Origin: Bacteroidales bacterium
GTDB taxonomy: Bacteria; Bacteroidota; Bacteroidia; Bacteroidales; F082
DNA: 64,000 nt
Assembly (NCBI GenBank): GCA_024400395.1
Contig: JAKSMW010000005.1
Coordinates: forward strand, 1-64,000
Direction of reading: 5' to 3'
Positions 46,840 through 56,117 of the stretch are shown here, one piece after another. Position 1 is the stretch's first letter. Every line of letters begins with the position of its first letter. A program made the position numbers and the translations under genes. The notes below the pieces were generated by a model, which saw only the letters and a program-made list of their open reading frames with translations, had not been told where the DNA came from and searched no databases.

Positions 46840-48390
46840 ATGAAGTACCCCATCGGAACCCAGACGTTCAGCACCATCATCGAAGAAGGCATGGTTTATG
46901 TCGATAAGACAGACCTCGTCTATCAACTTGCGCAGAAGCGCATCTGTTTTTTCTGCCGTCCCCGCAGATTCGGAAAATCGCTGTTAATATCAACATTGGA
47001 AAGCTATTTCAAAGGCGAGAAGGAACTGTTCAAAGGCCTGAAAATAGAGGAACTGGAAAAGGAATGGAAACAATATCCGGTGTTCAGGATAGACTTCTCA
47101 CAAGGCGGTTACGAGGTCGAAGACAATCTCAGAAAAGAACTCGATAAATATCTGACGCAGTGGGAACGCCGGCTTGGAATACAGAAGCAGATAGACAAAT
47201 TGGGGTCGAGATTCTCCGACATCATTGCGGAAGCGCACCGTCAGACGGGCATGAAAGTCGCTGTCCTCATCGACGAATACGACAAGCCGTTGCTCGATGT
47301 GCTTATGGAGCCGATGGAAGCGGAGAACCGTGCCGTGCTGAAAGAGTTCTACGGCACTTTCAAATCAGCCGACGAGCATCTGCGTTTCGTGCTTCTGACG
47401 GGCGTCACCAAATTCTCGCAGGTGAGCGTTTTCAGCGGCTTCAACCAGCCGGAGGACATCAGCATGAAGAGCGAGTTCGACGCGCTTTGCGGCATCACGA
47501 AAGACGAACTCGTCAGTTATTTCGACAAGGAGATAGAAGCGATGGCCGAGAAAAGGAAGTGCCCGAAGGAGGAGATGTACATCCGCCTCAAGAAACAATA
47601 CGACGGCTACCATTTCTCCGAATGGATGACAGACATCTTCAACCCATTCAGCGTACTCAATGCGTTGAACGACAGGAAGTTGGATGACTATTGGTTTGTG
47701 TCGGGCACACCCACTTACCTCATGCGGCTGCTCGACCGCGGGAAGACCAACATGCAGGAGATAGTGGGCAGGCAATATGAGAAAAACTATTTCATGGACT
47801 ACAAGGCCGACACCGAAGACCCTTTGGCGATGATATACCAGAGCGGCTATCTCACGATAAAAGGCTATGATGAAACGAGGGGTCAATACAAACTCGACTT
47901 CCCGAACGACGAGGTTAAGAACGGTTTCGTCACGCTTCTCGCGAACAACTACTGCGGTCGCAGGAATGACCCGAAAAATCTCGTCCTCGACATCAACGAC
48001 ATGCTCAGGCAATGCCGCCTCGACGACATGCGCGACGCACTTTCCGGTTTCTTCGCCTCAATTCCGTACAACGCATACTATCAGGAACGCGCTTGGAGCT
48101 ACGAGAGCCATTATCACTACACATTCTATCTGATATTCAGGCTGCTGTCGTGTTACACTACTTTTACAGAGAAAGAAAATTCCCGCGGAAGAGCCGACAT
48201 GATTGTCGAAACCACCGACTACGTTTACATCTTCGAGTTCAAGCTTGACGGCACCGCCGCCGAAGCCCTCAAACAAATCGAAGACAAAGGCTACGCCGAG
48301 CCTTACGCCGCGGATTCGAGAAAATTGTTTAAGTTTGGAGTGGCGTTCTCGAGCGAGAAAAAGAATATCGTTGAGTGGGAGGTGGTTTAA
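46840..48390 (+). CDS. AAA-ATPase-like protein with C-terminal PDDEXK_9-like nuclease domain
   Basis: 516 residues. MKYPIGTQTFSTIIEEGMVY followed by DKTDLVYQL and RPRRFGKSLLISTL is the N-terminal mark of the AAA-ATPase_like (DUF1703-associated) family; VLIDEYDKPLLDVL is its Walker B. The C-terminus has GRADMIVETTDYVYIFEFKLDGTAAEAL, giving D and E-x-K of a PD-(D/E)XK fold. Very abundant in Bacteroidales genomes, function not settled. Different family from the two DUF4143 proteins but of the same general plan. Confidence 0.92.
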   Translation: MKYPIGTQTFSTIIEEGMVYVDKTDLVYQLAQKRICFFCRPRRFGKSLLISTLESYFKGEKELFKGLKIEELEKEWKQYPVFRIDFSQGGYEVEDNLRKELDKYLTQWERRLGIQKQIDKLGSRFSDIIAEAHRQTGMKVAVLIDEYDKPLLDVLMEPMEAENRAVLKEFYGTFKSADEHLRFVLLTGVTKFSQVSVFSGFNQPEDISMKSEFDALCGITKDELVSYFDKEIEAMAEKRKCPKEEMYIRLKKQYDGYHFSEWMTDIFNPFSVLNALNDRKLDDYWFVSGTPTYLMRLLDRGKTNMQEIVGRQYEKNYFMDYKADTEDPLAMIYQSGYLTIKGYDETRGQYKLDFPNDEVKNGFVTLLANNYCGRRNDPKNLVLDINDMLRQCRLDDMRDALSGFFASIPYNAYYQERAWSYESHYHYTFYLIFRLLSCYTTFTEKENSRGRADMIVETTDYVYIFEFKLDGTAAEALKQIEDKGYAEPYAADSRKLFKFGVAFSSEKKNIVEWEVV

Positions 48391-48491
48391 GTTTTTAGTT
48401 TTTAGTTTTGAGAGTGGAGTAGAGACGGTGCCGGCCATGCAATTCGTTAGATTTGTGTAATTCGTGGTGAAAGTTCATAAAGTAGAAAGTA

Positions 48492-48517
48492 GCTGGCGCA
48501 CAACATGATGCGTCAGC
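48492..48517. repeat. REP-like palindrome, degenerate copy
   Basis: GCTGGCGCA (48492-48500) and TGCGTCAGC (48509-48517) pair at 8 of 9 positions, and lie directly after an AAAGTAGAAAGTA run as in copy 1. Between ATPase and ddl stops, so it may serve as a shared terminator. Confidence 0.65.
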
Positions 48518-48546
48518 CACTCTTGATTTTCATTCCTTTCTTTTTT

Positions 48547-49518
48547 CTAAAAAATATTCTCTAACGCCATTCCGAAGAGCTTGTCCAAAGAGATGCCCAT
48601 GAATGCCGCCTGCTTCGGCATGATGGAAGCCTCCGACATGCCTGGGACGATGTTCACCTCGATGAAAGTCAGCTGTTTCGGCGTGAGGATGTAGTCGAAA
48701 CGTGCGAACCCCTTGCATTCGAACTTGTCGTAGAGCATGGCAGATGTGGCTTTCACCTCGATCTCGCTTATCTCGTCGAGGTCGGCGGGGGTTATTTCGT
48801 CCGACTTGCCGTCGGTGTATTTCGCCTCGTAGTCGAAGAACTCGTTTTTGCTCACCACCTCGGTGATCGGGAACACCATCATCTTGCCTTTCACCGACAT
48901 CACCGTGCAAGCCAGCTCGCGGCCGTTGACGAATTTCTCGCACATGAGCTGGTCGCCGGCTGAAAACGCCTTCTCAACGGCGACATCAAATTCCTTCTCG
49001 TTGTGGACCTTGGTCACGCCGACAGACGAGCCGTTGCGCGTCGGCTTGATGAACAACGGCAACCCCAACGCCTTGATGATTTTCGCCTTGTCGTAGTTTT
49101 CACCTCTGTTGATAACTATTGAAGGCGCCACGTTGGCACCCGCAGCCGCCGCGATCGTCTTGCAGAATTCCTTGTGGAATGTCAACGCCGATGTCGTGAA
49201 ATTCGATGAAGTATATGGCAGACCGAGCATTTCAAAGTAACCGAGAAGCTGCCCGTCTTCGCCAGGCAACCCGTGGATGGCGTTGAAGATGCCGTCGAAA
49301 GTGATCTTCCTTCCACCCAAAGTGATTGAGAAATCGTTCTTGTCAACAATGGTATGAGTGCCGTCTTCTGCAAGATGATACCAGCTATCTTTTTGAAACA
49401 CAATGATATAAGATTCGTATTCTTCAGGATTCAAATGCTGTTTCACGACCTTCGCACTCTTGACGGAAATCTCGTATTCCCCCGAATATCCGCCGCAAAC
49501 AATAGCTATTTTTTTCAT
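48547..49518 (-). CDS. ddl: D-alanine--D-alanine ligase
   Basis: 323 residues, ATP-grasp fold. Seen: IVCGGYSGEYEISVKSA, HGLPGEDGQLLGYFEMLGLP, LPLFIKPTRNGSSVGVTKV and FIEVNIVPGMSEASIMPKQA. Makes the D-Ala-D-Ala dipeptide of peptidoglycan in the cytoplasm. Divergent from the PASTA gene. Confidence 0.96.
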   Translation of the reverse strand: MKKIAIVCGGYSGEYEISVKSAKVVKQHLNPEEYESYIIVFQKDSWYHLAEDGTHTIVDKNDFSITLGGRKITFDGIFNAIHGLPGEDGQLLGYFEMLGLPYTSSNFTTSALTFHKEFCKTIAAAAGANVAPSIVINRGENYDKAKIIKALGLPLFIKPTRNGSSVGVTKVHNEKEFDVAVEKAFSAGDQLMCEKFVNGRELACTVMSVKGKMMVFPITEVVSKNEFFDYEAKYTDGKSDEITPADLDEISEIEVKATSAMLYDKFECKGFARFDYILTPKQLTFIEVNIVPGMSEASIMPKQAAFMGISLDKLFGMALENIF

Positions 49519-49551
49519 TTCAAAATAAACTTTAAATTCAAATTATTTGAT

Positions 49552-49559
49552 TATCTTTG
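49552..49559 (+). promoter_or_regulatory. -7 box of the PASTA operon
   Basis: TATCTTTG, 54 bp before the ATG at 49614. Confidence 0.6.
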
Positions 49560-49613
49560 TGGCTTCAAAAATACGAAAAACAGCGTTATCAAAGAGTAAA
49601 AAAATAAAAAATA

Positions 49614-50630
49614 ATGAAGGCACCGCTTTTTTTGAAAGACAAATGGCTTTATATCAGTCTTGGTATTATTATATTATTGATAATCATTGGCTTTGAAATT
49701 GTTTTCCATTCGCTTGACAGCTTTACACGGCATGGAGAGGAGATGGATGTGCCAGATTTGACCGGCATGAATTACGAAAAGGTACAGACTGAATATTCCG
49801 ACATTTTCCATTTCCAACTTGTTGACAGTGTTTATGTTAAGGATTTTCCGGAAGGCGCCGTATATCAGCAGAATCCGAAACCGGGTTCAAAGGTGAAAAA
49901 AGGACGTAACATGTACATCATCATGACTTCTGTCGCGCCTGAAGTCGTGAGAATACCGAATCTGCGTAATCTCTCGCTCCGTCAGGCGATGGTTTCACTT
50001 AATTCCGTCGGCCTGAAAGTCGAGAAACTTGTGTTTGTCGATTATTTCGCGCGTAACGCCGTTGTCGAGCAATTTGTTGCTGATACTGTCGCCGAACCGA
50101 ATACCGAATTGGTGAAAGGAACAGGAGTGACACTTCATGTCGGGCTTGGAACCGGCGACAAGACCACACATCTTCCTGATATTGTCGGCGTTGCACAGAA
50201 CGTGGCTAAAGACAGAATCAACAATGCATCGCTGAATCTCGGCACAGAGATTTTCGTTGACAATGACGAACCTGAAAACATGATAGTCTGTAAGATGGAA
50301 CCGGAGTTTGACCCGAACACGATGGTGGAATTGGGATCCGAAGTCAATGTATGGTATAAGTCGGTGAAAACCTTTGATTTGAAATGGTATAAACTTGAAA
50401 AACATAGACGTGACTCCATCGTCGAAAGACTCAGAGTCAGAAAAACCGACCCGGAGAAAATAAAATATGTGTTGGACAGCTTCAATTACATACTATCTCA
50501 CCGCAGTTTTTCGTTTGACCCTGAACAACGTGCCAAAGACAAAGAGATGATGTTTGAGCAGGTTGATGATTCAGATGATTTGTATTTTAATGATAATGAG
50601 GAAGATAACAATTATTTTTATGATGAGTAA
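49614..50630 (+). CDS. Membrane-anchored PASTA-domain protein
   Basis: 338 residues. Short cytoplasmic N-terminus, one TM segment (about 11-31), then three PASTA domains at about 45-105 (VPDLTGMNYEKVQ), 112-178 (IPNLRNLSLRQAM) and 185-248 (LPDIVGVAQNVAK), and an acidic C-terminal tail (DDSDDLYFNDNEEDNNYF). PASTA domains usually bind peptidoglycan fragments in kinases or PBPs, but no kinase or penicillin-binding part is present. Its last codons overlap the start of the T9SS gene. Neighbouring ddl on the other strand fits a cell-wall theme. Confidence 0.88.
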   Translation: MKAPLFLKDKWLYISLGIIILLIIIGFEIVFHSLDSFTRHGEEMDVPDLTGMNYEKVQTEYSDIFHFQLVDSVYVKDFPEGAVYQQNPKPGSKVKKGRNMYIIMTSVAPEVVRIPNLRNLSLRQAMVSLNSVGLKVEKLVFVDYFARNAVVEQFVADTVAEPNTELVKGTGVTLHVGLGTGDKTTHLPDIVGVAQNVAKDRINNASLNLGTEIFVDNDEPENMIVCKMEPEFDPNTMVELGSEVNVWYKSVKTFDLKWYKLEKHRRDSIVERLRVRKTDPEKIKYVLDSFNYILSHRSFSFDPEQRAKDKEMMFEQVDDSDDLYFNDNEEDNNYFYDE

Positions 50631-52536
50631 AAAACTTTTTATATTGACGGCCTTGGTGTCTTTTGTGTTGACAGGCCGTTCTCAGGAATATCTGACAGTT
50701 TTCGGCAATGAGCCGGAATCGAAATATTGGCAGAACAGAATCGTGAGTAACGACAACGTGGCGACGCTTCCGTTTTTCGATGATTTCACTGAAACGGGGA
50801 ATTATCCTTCGGAGATGAGATGGCAGAGCCCGTGTGTCTTCACCAATTCGGGTTTCCCGTTCAAGCCGGTGAATTACCGTGCGGCGACACTCGACCTCGT
50901 TGATGACGCTGGAGCTATTTACACAAACGGCAGCAGCAATCCGTTCATCGCCGACTCGCTGATGTCGGTGGCAATCAGACTCGATAACATTGACGGTCAG
51001 GCTCTTACACCCGCCGACTCGGTTTATTTGAGCTTCTATTATCAGGCCGGAGGCTACGGCAACGCCCCCGATGAAAACGACTCCCTCGTGCTTTGCCTCG
51101 GTTACGGCTATGAAGAATATGACACCATCGATGACGTCATTTACGTTTATGAAAAAACCGTTTGGAAACATGTCTGGAGCATCGCTGGCGAAGCGTTCGA
51201 CAGCACTTTCAAAAAAGTGATGATACCCGTCAAGGATTCTTGCTATTTCACCGACAGATTTTATGTTTTGTTCTACAATTACGGCACCCTGCCCGCTGTC
51301 ATGTATCCTAACGACAGAAGTAACATGGACATCTGGAACATCGATTTCGTTTATCTCAATGCCGGAAGGTCGGTGCTGAAAGAAGATTCTTATCCGAAAG
51401 TAAGTCTCACCGGTCTCGAACCGAAATTCCTAAAACGTTACAGCTCAATGCCTTATTCACATTATAATGAGACAAGTCCGGATGTGACGATGAACTATCT
51501 GTACAACATGAGCGTTTCAAATTTGGACTCGATTTCGCATGAAGTCCATTATTATTGCACGGTTGAAGACAGGAACATCGGCAATATTTACACCGTAAAT
51601 GACACGAATTTAATTTCTCAAAAGTATTCATATTTCGGATTTGAAGATTTCAATGTCAGGATGAAAGGTTTCAGATTCCCTGATAATCAACAATATGACT
51701 CGGCGACATTCGTGATTCGTCAATATGTTGAAGTCGTTGACCAATATGGTGATGTCGTCGCCGGTGACTCAATCGTGAGCCGACAGGGATTTTATAATTT
51801 TTATGCATACGACGACGGCACGCCGGAATGCGGCTACGGACTTTCCCCTGACGACACCTACTTTGCGACGCAGTTCAACGTGGCATCACCAGAAAAACTT
51901 TACGGAGTCCAGATTCTTTTCAATAGGATTTTCACAACAAATCCAACTGCACCAAGTTACAGGTTCTTCGACGTATATGTCTGGGGAAATAATGACGGAA
52001 AACCTGGTGAGGTGATTTACAAGCTTGAAAATCAACTTATTGAATGGACAGATGATTTGTACGGTTTTACATATTACAAGTTTGAAAAACCTGTGCAGGT
52101 GAGCGGAACCTTCTATGTCGGAATCAGACAGCAGGAAAAAGTCTCGATAAACATCGGTTTCGATACTTCACGCGACAACAAAAAATATAATTTTTACAAG
52201 ACTGACGCAGATTGGAAGAACAGCTCTCTTTCAGGTTCCTTGATGATCAGGCCGATGGCTGGCAAGGAATATTTCATTGGAATTGAAGAGAATCAAAGTG
52301 TTACGGAAGAATTGATTCTTTATCCGAATCCTGTACGTGATGTCATCCACCTTGACGGAATGGACGCCGATGAGTGTGCGGAACTTGACGTTTTCGATGT
52401 GACAGGCAGGAAAATAAAGACTGTTTCTTTTAGCAATGAATTGAATGTCAGTGATTTGACCAACGGAATGTATATGATTCGCATCGTTAAGGAAGACGGT
52501 TCTGTCTTGACTTCAAGATTTGTTGTTTCCAAATAA
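50623..52536 (+). CDS. T9SS type A sorting domain protein
   Basis: 637 residues from the ATG at 50623 (one codon earlier also possible); the open frame before that is not used, as MSKKLFILTALVSFVLTGRS makes a proper signal peptide. It overlaps the PASTA stop by 8 bp. N-terminal part (FFDDFTETGNYPSEMRWQ...) resembles adhesin-type jelly-roll domains; the C-terminus has the T9SS sorting domain: ILYPNPVRDVIHLDG, LDVFDVTGRKIKTV and NGMYMIRIVKEDG. It would cross the outer membrane by type IX secretion and be surface-anchored. Confidence 0.88.
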   Translation: MSKKLFILTALVSFVLTGRSQEYLTVFGNEPESKYWQNRIVSNDNVATLPFFDDFTETGNYPSEMRWQSPCVFTNSGFPFKPVNYRAATLDLVDDAGAIYTNGSSNPFIADSLMSVAIRLDNIDGQALTPADSVYLSFYYQAGGYGNAPDENDSLVLCLGYGYEEYDTIDDVIYVYEKTVWKHVWSIAGEAFDSTFKKVMIPVKDSCYFTDRFYVLFYNYGTLPAVMYPNDRSNMDIWNIDFVYLNAGRSVLKEDSYPKVSLTGLEPKFLKRYSSMPYSHYNETSPDVTMNYLYNMSVSNLDSISHEVHYYCTVEDRNIGNIYTVNDTNLISQKYSYFGFEDFNVRMKGFRFPDNQQYDSATFVIRQYVEVVDQYGDVVAGDSIVSRQGFYNFYAYDDGTPECGYGLSPDDTYFATQFNVASPEKLYGVQILFNRIFTTNPTAPSYRFFDVYVWGNNDGKPGEVIYKLENQLIEWTDDLYGFTYYKFEKPVQVSGTFYVGIRQQEKVSINIGFDTSRDNKKYNFYKTDADWKNSSLSGSLMIRPMAGKEYFIGIEENQSVTEELILYPNPVRDVIHLDGMDADECAELDVFDVTGRKIKTVSFSNELNVSDLTNGMYMIRIVKEDGSVLTSRFVVSK

Positions 52537-52542
52537 GTTGAT

Positions 52543-53586
52543 ATGTCAGAGGATTTTATCGGAGTAATCGGCGATAACAGCGAGGAGAACACGGAACTTT
52601 TCGAGCATTTCAGAATCGTTGCTGACAAAGGCCAGGCTTTGGTCCGGGTTGACAAGTTTTTACAGAACAGGCTCGAGAATGTCTCGCGTAATCGTGTTCA
52701 GAATGCGGCGAAAGCCGGGAGCATCTTGGTCAACGACAAGCCGGTGAAGTCGAATTACCGTGTGAAGCCGTTCGACGTGGTGACTGTCGTGCTCGCATAT
52801 CCGCCGCGTGAAGTGGTGATAAATCCGGAGAACATCCCGCTTGATGTCGTCTATGAAGACGATGACGTTATCGTTGTGAACAAGCAGGCGGGCTTGGTGG
52901 TTCATCCCGGTCACGGCAATTTCGACGGCACGTTGCTCAACGCGCTGGCGTATCATTTCAAGGAGAACGGCTCAAAAGTCGAGAACGGCTTCGGCTATCT
53001 CGTGCATCGTATCGACAAAGATACGACCGGCTTGATGATCGTGGCGAAGAACGAGACGGCTCAGACGGTGTTGGCGGCTCAGTTTTTCGAGCACTCGATA
53101 ACACGCCGTTATCAAGCTTTGGTGTGGGGCGATTTCGCTGATGATGAAGGAGTTGTGGAAGGAAATATCGGACGCTCGATGAAAGACAGAATTGCGATGA
53201 CGGTTTATCCCGACGGCTCGCAGGGCAAGACAGCGGTGACACATTACAAAGTAGTAGAGCGTTTCAACTACGTCACGCTCGTCGAATGTCGGCTTGAGAC
53301 TGGACGCACCCATCAGATCAGGGTTCACATGCAATATGTCGGACATCCGCTTTTCAACGACGGACTTTATGGCGGAAACACAATACTGAAAGGGACTACA
53401 TTCTCGAAGTACCGTCAGTTCATCGACAACTGCTTTGAGGATATTCCACGACATTGCCTGCACGCAAAAGTGCTCGGATTCGTGCATCCCTCAACTGGAA
53501 AAGAACTTTGTTTCGACTCGGAATTGCCAAAAGACATGACATCAGTCTTGCAACGTTGGCGTAATTATATTAGTGCAAACAAATAA
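52543..53586 (+). CDS. rluD: RluA/RluD-family 23S rRNA pseudouridine synthase
   Basis: 347 residues. N-terminal S4 domain (VRVDKFLQNRLENVSRNRVQ), then catalytic HRIDKDTTGLMIVAKN (Asp in place in the RxDxxTTG motif), and ECRLETGRTHQIRVHMQY. Isomerises uridines of helix 69 in 23S rRNA if truly RluD; the exact paralogue is not proven. Six bp after the T9SS gene. Confidence 0.9.
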   Translation: MSEDFIGVIGDNSEENTELFEHFRIVADKGQALVRVDKFLQNRLENVSRNRVQNAAKAGSILVNDKPVKSNYRVKPFDVVTVVLAYPPREVVINPENIPLDVVYEDDDVIVVNKQAGLVVHPGHGNFDGTLLNALAYHFKENGSKVENGFGYLVHRIDKDTTGLMIVAKNETAQTVLAAQFFEHSITRRYQALVWGDFADDEGVVEGNIGRSMKDRIAMTVYPDGSQGKTAVTHYKVVERFNYVTLVECRLETGRTHQIRVHMQYVGHPLFNDGLYGGNTILKGTTFSKYRQFIDNCFEDIPRHCLHAKVLGFVHPSTGKELCFDSELPKDMTSVLQRWRNYISANK

Positions 53587-53628
53587 TAACAACCATAATC
53601 GCATAGCGGTTACATATCAATAACGAAT

Positions 53629-54594
53629 ATGATAATAATAACAGGAGCAGCAGGTTTCATCGCGAGCGTCGTCGCAGGATGTCTTAACGAAAAGGGTAGG
53701 ACAGACCTCGTTCTCGTCGATGATTTTTCGAAAAAACAGAAGGAAAACAATTATAAAAACAAGGCTTATAAGTCGCTCGTTGACCGTTCGGTTTTTCACG
53801 AATGGTTGAAGGAGAACCATTCCGACGTGGATTTCATCGTTCACCTTGGTGCAAGGACGGACACCACGGAGTTCGACTGGAATGTCTTTGTAAATCTTAA
53901 CGTTGATTACACGGAACGTCTGTGGGCGATGTGCGCCGAATATCAGATTCCGATCGTATATGCTTCATCTGCCGCCACTTACGGTGCCGGTGAACTCGGT
54001 TACGTTGACAGCCACGAGGTGGTTGCGAATCTTAAACCGCTTAATCCTTACGGGCGTTCAAAGAATGAGATTGACAAGTGGATTCTCGCTCAGGAGAAAT
54101 GCCCGCCGTTCTGGGCGGGTCTGAAGTTTTTCAACGTTTACGGGCCTAATGAATATCACAAAGGGAGGATGGCGTCTGTGATCTTGCATTCTTTCCATCA
54201 GATTCAGGAATGCGGCGAAGTCAGTCTCTTCCGTTCTCATCGTCCTGATTACGTTGACGGTCAGCAGCTTAGGGATTTTATCTATGTGAAAGACATAGCT
54301 TCGGTGATTTTGTTTTTGATAGAGAAACGTCCTGCGAGCGGGCTGTACAACCTCGGAACCGGCATGGCGCGTTCATTTTACGACCTCGCCGCAAACACTT
54401 TCAAGGCGATGGGTCTTGAACCGAACATAAAATTCATTGACATGCCTTTGGATATTCGTGACAAATATCAGTATTTCACCGAGGCGAAGATGGACAAGCT
54501 CCGTGCGGCCGGTTACGATAAACCGTTCACCTCGCTTGAAGACGGCGTCTTCGATTATGTTAAGAATTATTTGGTTCCGAACAGGAATTTCTAA
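53629..54594 (+). CDS. hldD: ADP-L-glycero-D-manno-heptose-6-epimerase
   Basis: 321 residues, extended SDR fold: MIIITGAAGFIASVVAG (GxxGxxA/G), HLGARTDTTEFDWNVF, and catalytic YGRSK (NPYGRSKNEIDKW). LRDFIYVKDIASVILFL and KFFNVYGPNEYHKGRMASVI are HldD-specific. Makes ADP-L-beta-D-heptose for LPS core. Downstream of rluD and closed by a terminator. Confidence 0.92.
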   Translation: MIIITGAAGFIASVVAGCLNEKGRTDLVLVDDFSKKQKENNYKNKAYKSLVDRSVFHEWLKENHSDVDFIVHLGARTDTTEFDWNVFVNLNVDYTERLWAMCAEYQIPIVYASSAATYGAGELGYVDSHEVVANLKPLNPYGRSKNEIDKWILAQEKCPPFWAGLKFFNVYGPNEYHKGRMASVILHSFHQIQECGEVSLFRSHRPDYVDGQQLRDFIYVKDIASVILFLIEKRPASGLYNLGTGMARSFYDLAANTFKAMGLEPNIKFIDMPLDIRDKYQYFTEAKMDKLRAAGYDKPFTSLEDGVFDYVKNYLVPNRNF

Positions 54595-54620
54595 GATAAA
54601 CCGTTTTCTTTGTAAAGCAA

Positions 54621-54656
54621 ATGACAGGAAATCAACGGGTTCCTGTCATTCGTTTT
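54621..54656 (+). terminator. Terminator of hldD
   Basis: ATGACAGGAA (54621-54630), loop of 9, TTCCTGTCAT (54640-54649), then TCGTTTTT. Confidence 0.88.
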
Positions 54657-54680
54657 TATGTGTTCAGATGTCTCGGTGGA

Positions 54681-55031
54681 TTACTTTGACGGAACTGACT
54701 TCTGTTTTGCGGCGAGTTTGCTGTCGAGGTCGGTAAGGAAGTCCTTGGCGTGTGTCAAAGTCCTGAGCATCATGGCGTTCTCTTCAAGTTTGTCGAATTT
54801 CGTCTTCATGGCGTCTTTCGCGCCTTGGAGTGTGTAGCCTTTGACTTTTACAAGTTGATATATCACTTGCAGATAGCGTATGTCGCGTTCGGTGTAGAGC
54901 CTGTTGCCGGAGTTGCCTTTGCGCGGGCGCAGGACATCGAACTCGCTTTCCCAGAAACGTATTGTCGAGGCGTTGAGGTCGAACATTTTCGCGACCTCGC
55001 TGATTTTATAATATAATTTTTTTGTCTCCAT
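54681..55031 (-). CDS. MerR-family transcriptional regulator
   Basis: 116 residues. MerR-type winged HTH at the N-terminus: KLYYKISEVAKMFDLNASTI then RFWESEFDVLRPRK, followed by RLYTERDIRYLQVIYQLV. The C-terminal part is short and helical with no metal or drug-binding Cys. This small form is conserved in Bacteroidota. It lies 2 bp after the M23 peptidase on the same strand. Confidence 0.88.
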   Translation of the reverse strand: METKKLYYKISEVAKMFDLNASTIRFWESEFDVLRPRKGNSGNRLYTERDIRYLQVIYQLVKVKGYTLQGAKDAMKTKFDKLEENAMMLRTLTHAKDFLTDLDSKLAAKQKSVPSK

Positions 55032-55033
55032 GA

Positions 55034-56005
55034 TTAATCCATTGTTTGTGAAGGCAGTTCCGACAATTCGAGAATCTTGTCATATTCTTGAGGTGTCAAG
55101 TCGTTGAAAAAGAAGTTGATGGGGTTTACGACTTTCCCGTTTTTAATGACTTCGTAATGAAGATGTGGTGAAGTTGATTTCCCGCTGTTGCCGACGCGGG
55201 CGATTTCCTCGCCTCTCTTCACGTTTTGCCCTGTCTTTACAAGCGACTTGCTGATGTGTGCGTAACGTGTCTTATAACCGTAGCCGTGGTCGATGATGAT
55301 GAAATTGCCATATCCGCTCTTGGCTTTTTCGACTTGAACGACTTTGCCGTCGCCGGGGCAATAAATGGGTGTCCCGATAGTCGCGCTGAAGTCGATGCCG
55401 CTGTGGAATTTTTGAACCTTGTAAAATGGGTCGGTTCTGTATCCGAAATATGAAGAGATTCGGGCAACATCGACATTTTTCAGAGGCATGATGGCCGGAA
55501 TGCAACCGAGCATCTCTTTTTTGTTGCTCGCCATCTTGTAAACCTCGTCAAATGATTTTGACTGCACATACAATTGACTTTCAAGAATATCGATTTTTTG
55601 TGCGATATTTGAAACCATCTCGGAATTTTCATAGCCGTTGAGTACTTCGTATCGGTTCACGCCGCCGTAACCGGCTTTTCTCACGGATGAAGGAATGGGC
55701 TCGGCCTCGAAAATGATACGGTAAATGTTGTCGTCGCGGTCCTGCATCTCGTCCATCAACGCATCGATGTTATCAATTTTGTCGCTCATAATCTCATATT
55801 GGAGCTTCAAAAACTCGATTTCACGCGCCTGAATACGCTCTTTTGGAGACCCTGCGAACTTCGTCACCAAGTAATATATGCCGCTGCCAAACAGTCCTGC
55901 CGTGATGATGAATACGAAAAATCTTGCGAAACGTTGCTTCCAAGATATTTTATATTCCTCAAAATCAAGGGTTTGACTGTTAAATATGAATTTCTTTTTT
56001 GCCAT
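55034..56005 (-). CDS. M23-family peptidoglycan endopeptidase
   Basis: 323 residues from the ATG at 56005 (MAKKKFIFNSQ...). One TM segment (about 27-50), a coiled-coil stretch, and the LytM domain with KFHSGIDFSATIGTPIYC (His and Asp ligands) and SPHLHYEVIKNGKVVNP (HxH). All zinc ligands are intact, so likely an active cell-wall hydrolase anchored in the inner membrane. A -7 box TATTTTTG lies at 56062-56055 on the minus strand; it is divergent from the alaS promoter. Confidence 0.92.
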   Translation of the reverse strand: MAKKKFIFNSQTLDFEEYKISWKQRFARFFVFIITAGLFGSGIYYLVTKFAGSPKERIQAREIEFLKLQYEIMSDKIDNIDALMDEMQDRDDNIYRIIFEAEPIPSSVRKAGYGGVNRYEVLNGYENSEMVSNIAQKIDILESQLYVQSKSFDEVYKMASNKKEMLGCIPAIMPLKNVDVARISSYFGYRTDPFYKVQKFHSGIDFSATIGTPIYCPGDGKVVQVEKAKSGYGNFIIIDHGYGYKTRYAHISKSLVKTGQNVKRGEEIARVGNSGKSTSPHLHYEVIKNGKVVNPINFFFNDLTPQEYDKILELSELPSQTMD

Positions 56006-56073
56006 AATCATTCCATTAGAATAGGAAAACGAATTAATTATTTTTTTAGTGCGGCAAAAATAATATTTTTTGG

Positions 56074-56081
56074 TAAATTTG
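56074..56081 (+). promoter_or_regulatory. alaS -7 box
   Basis: TAAATTTG, 36 bp before the ATG at 56118. Confidence 0.55.
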
Positions 56082-56117
56082 CATAATTTTTTTAAATAAA
56101 ATTAATAAGACATAAAA

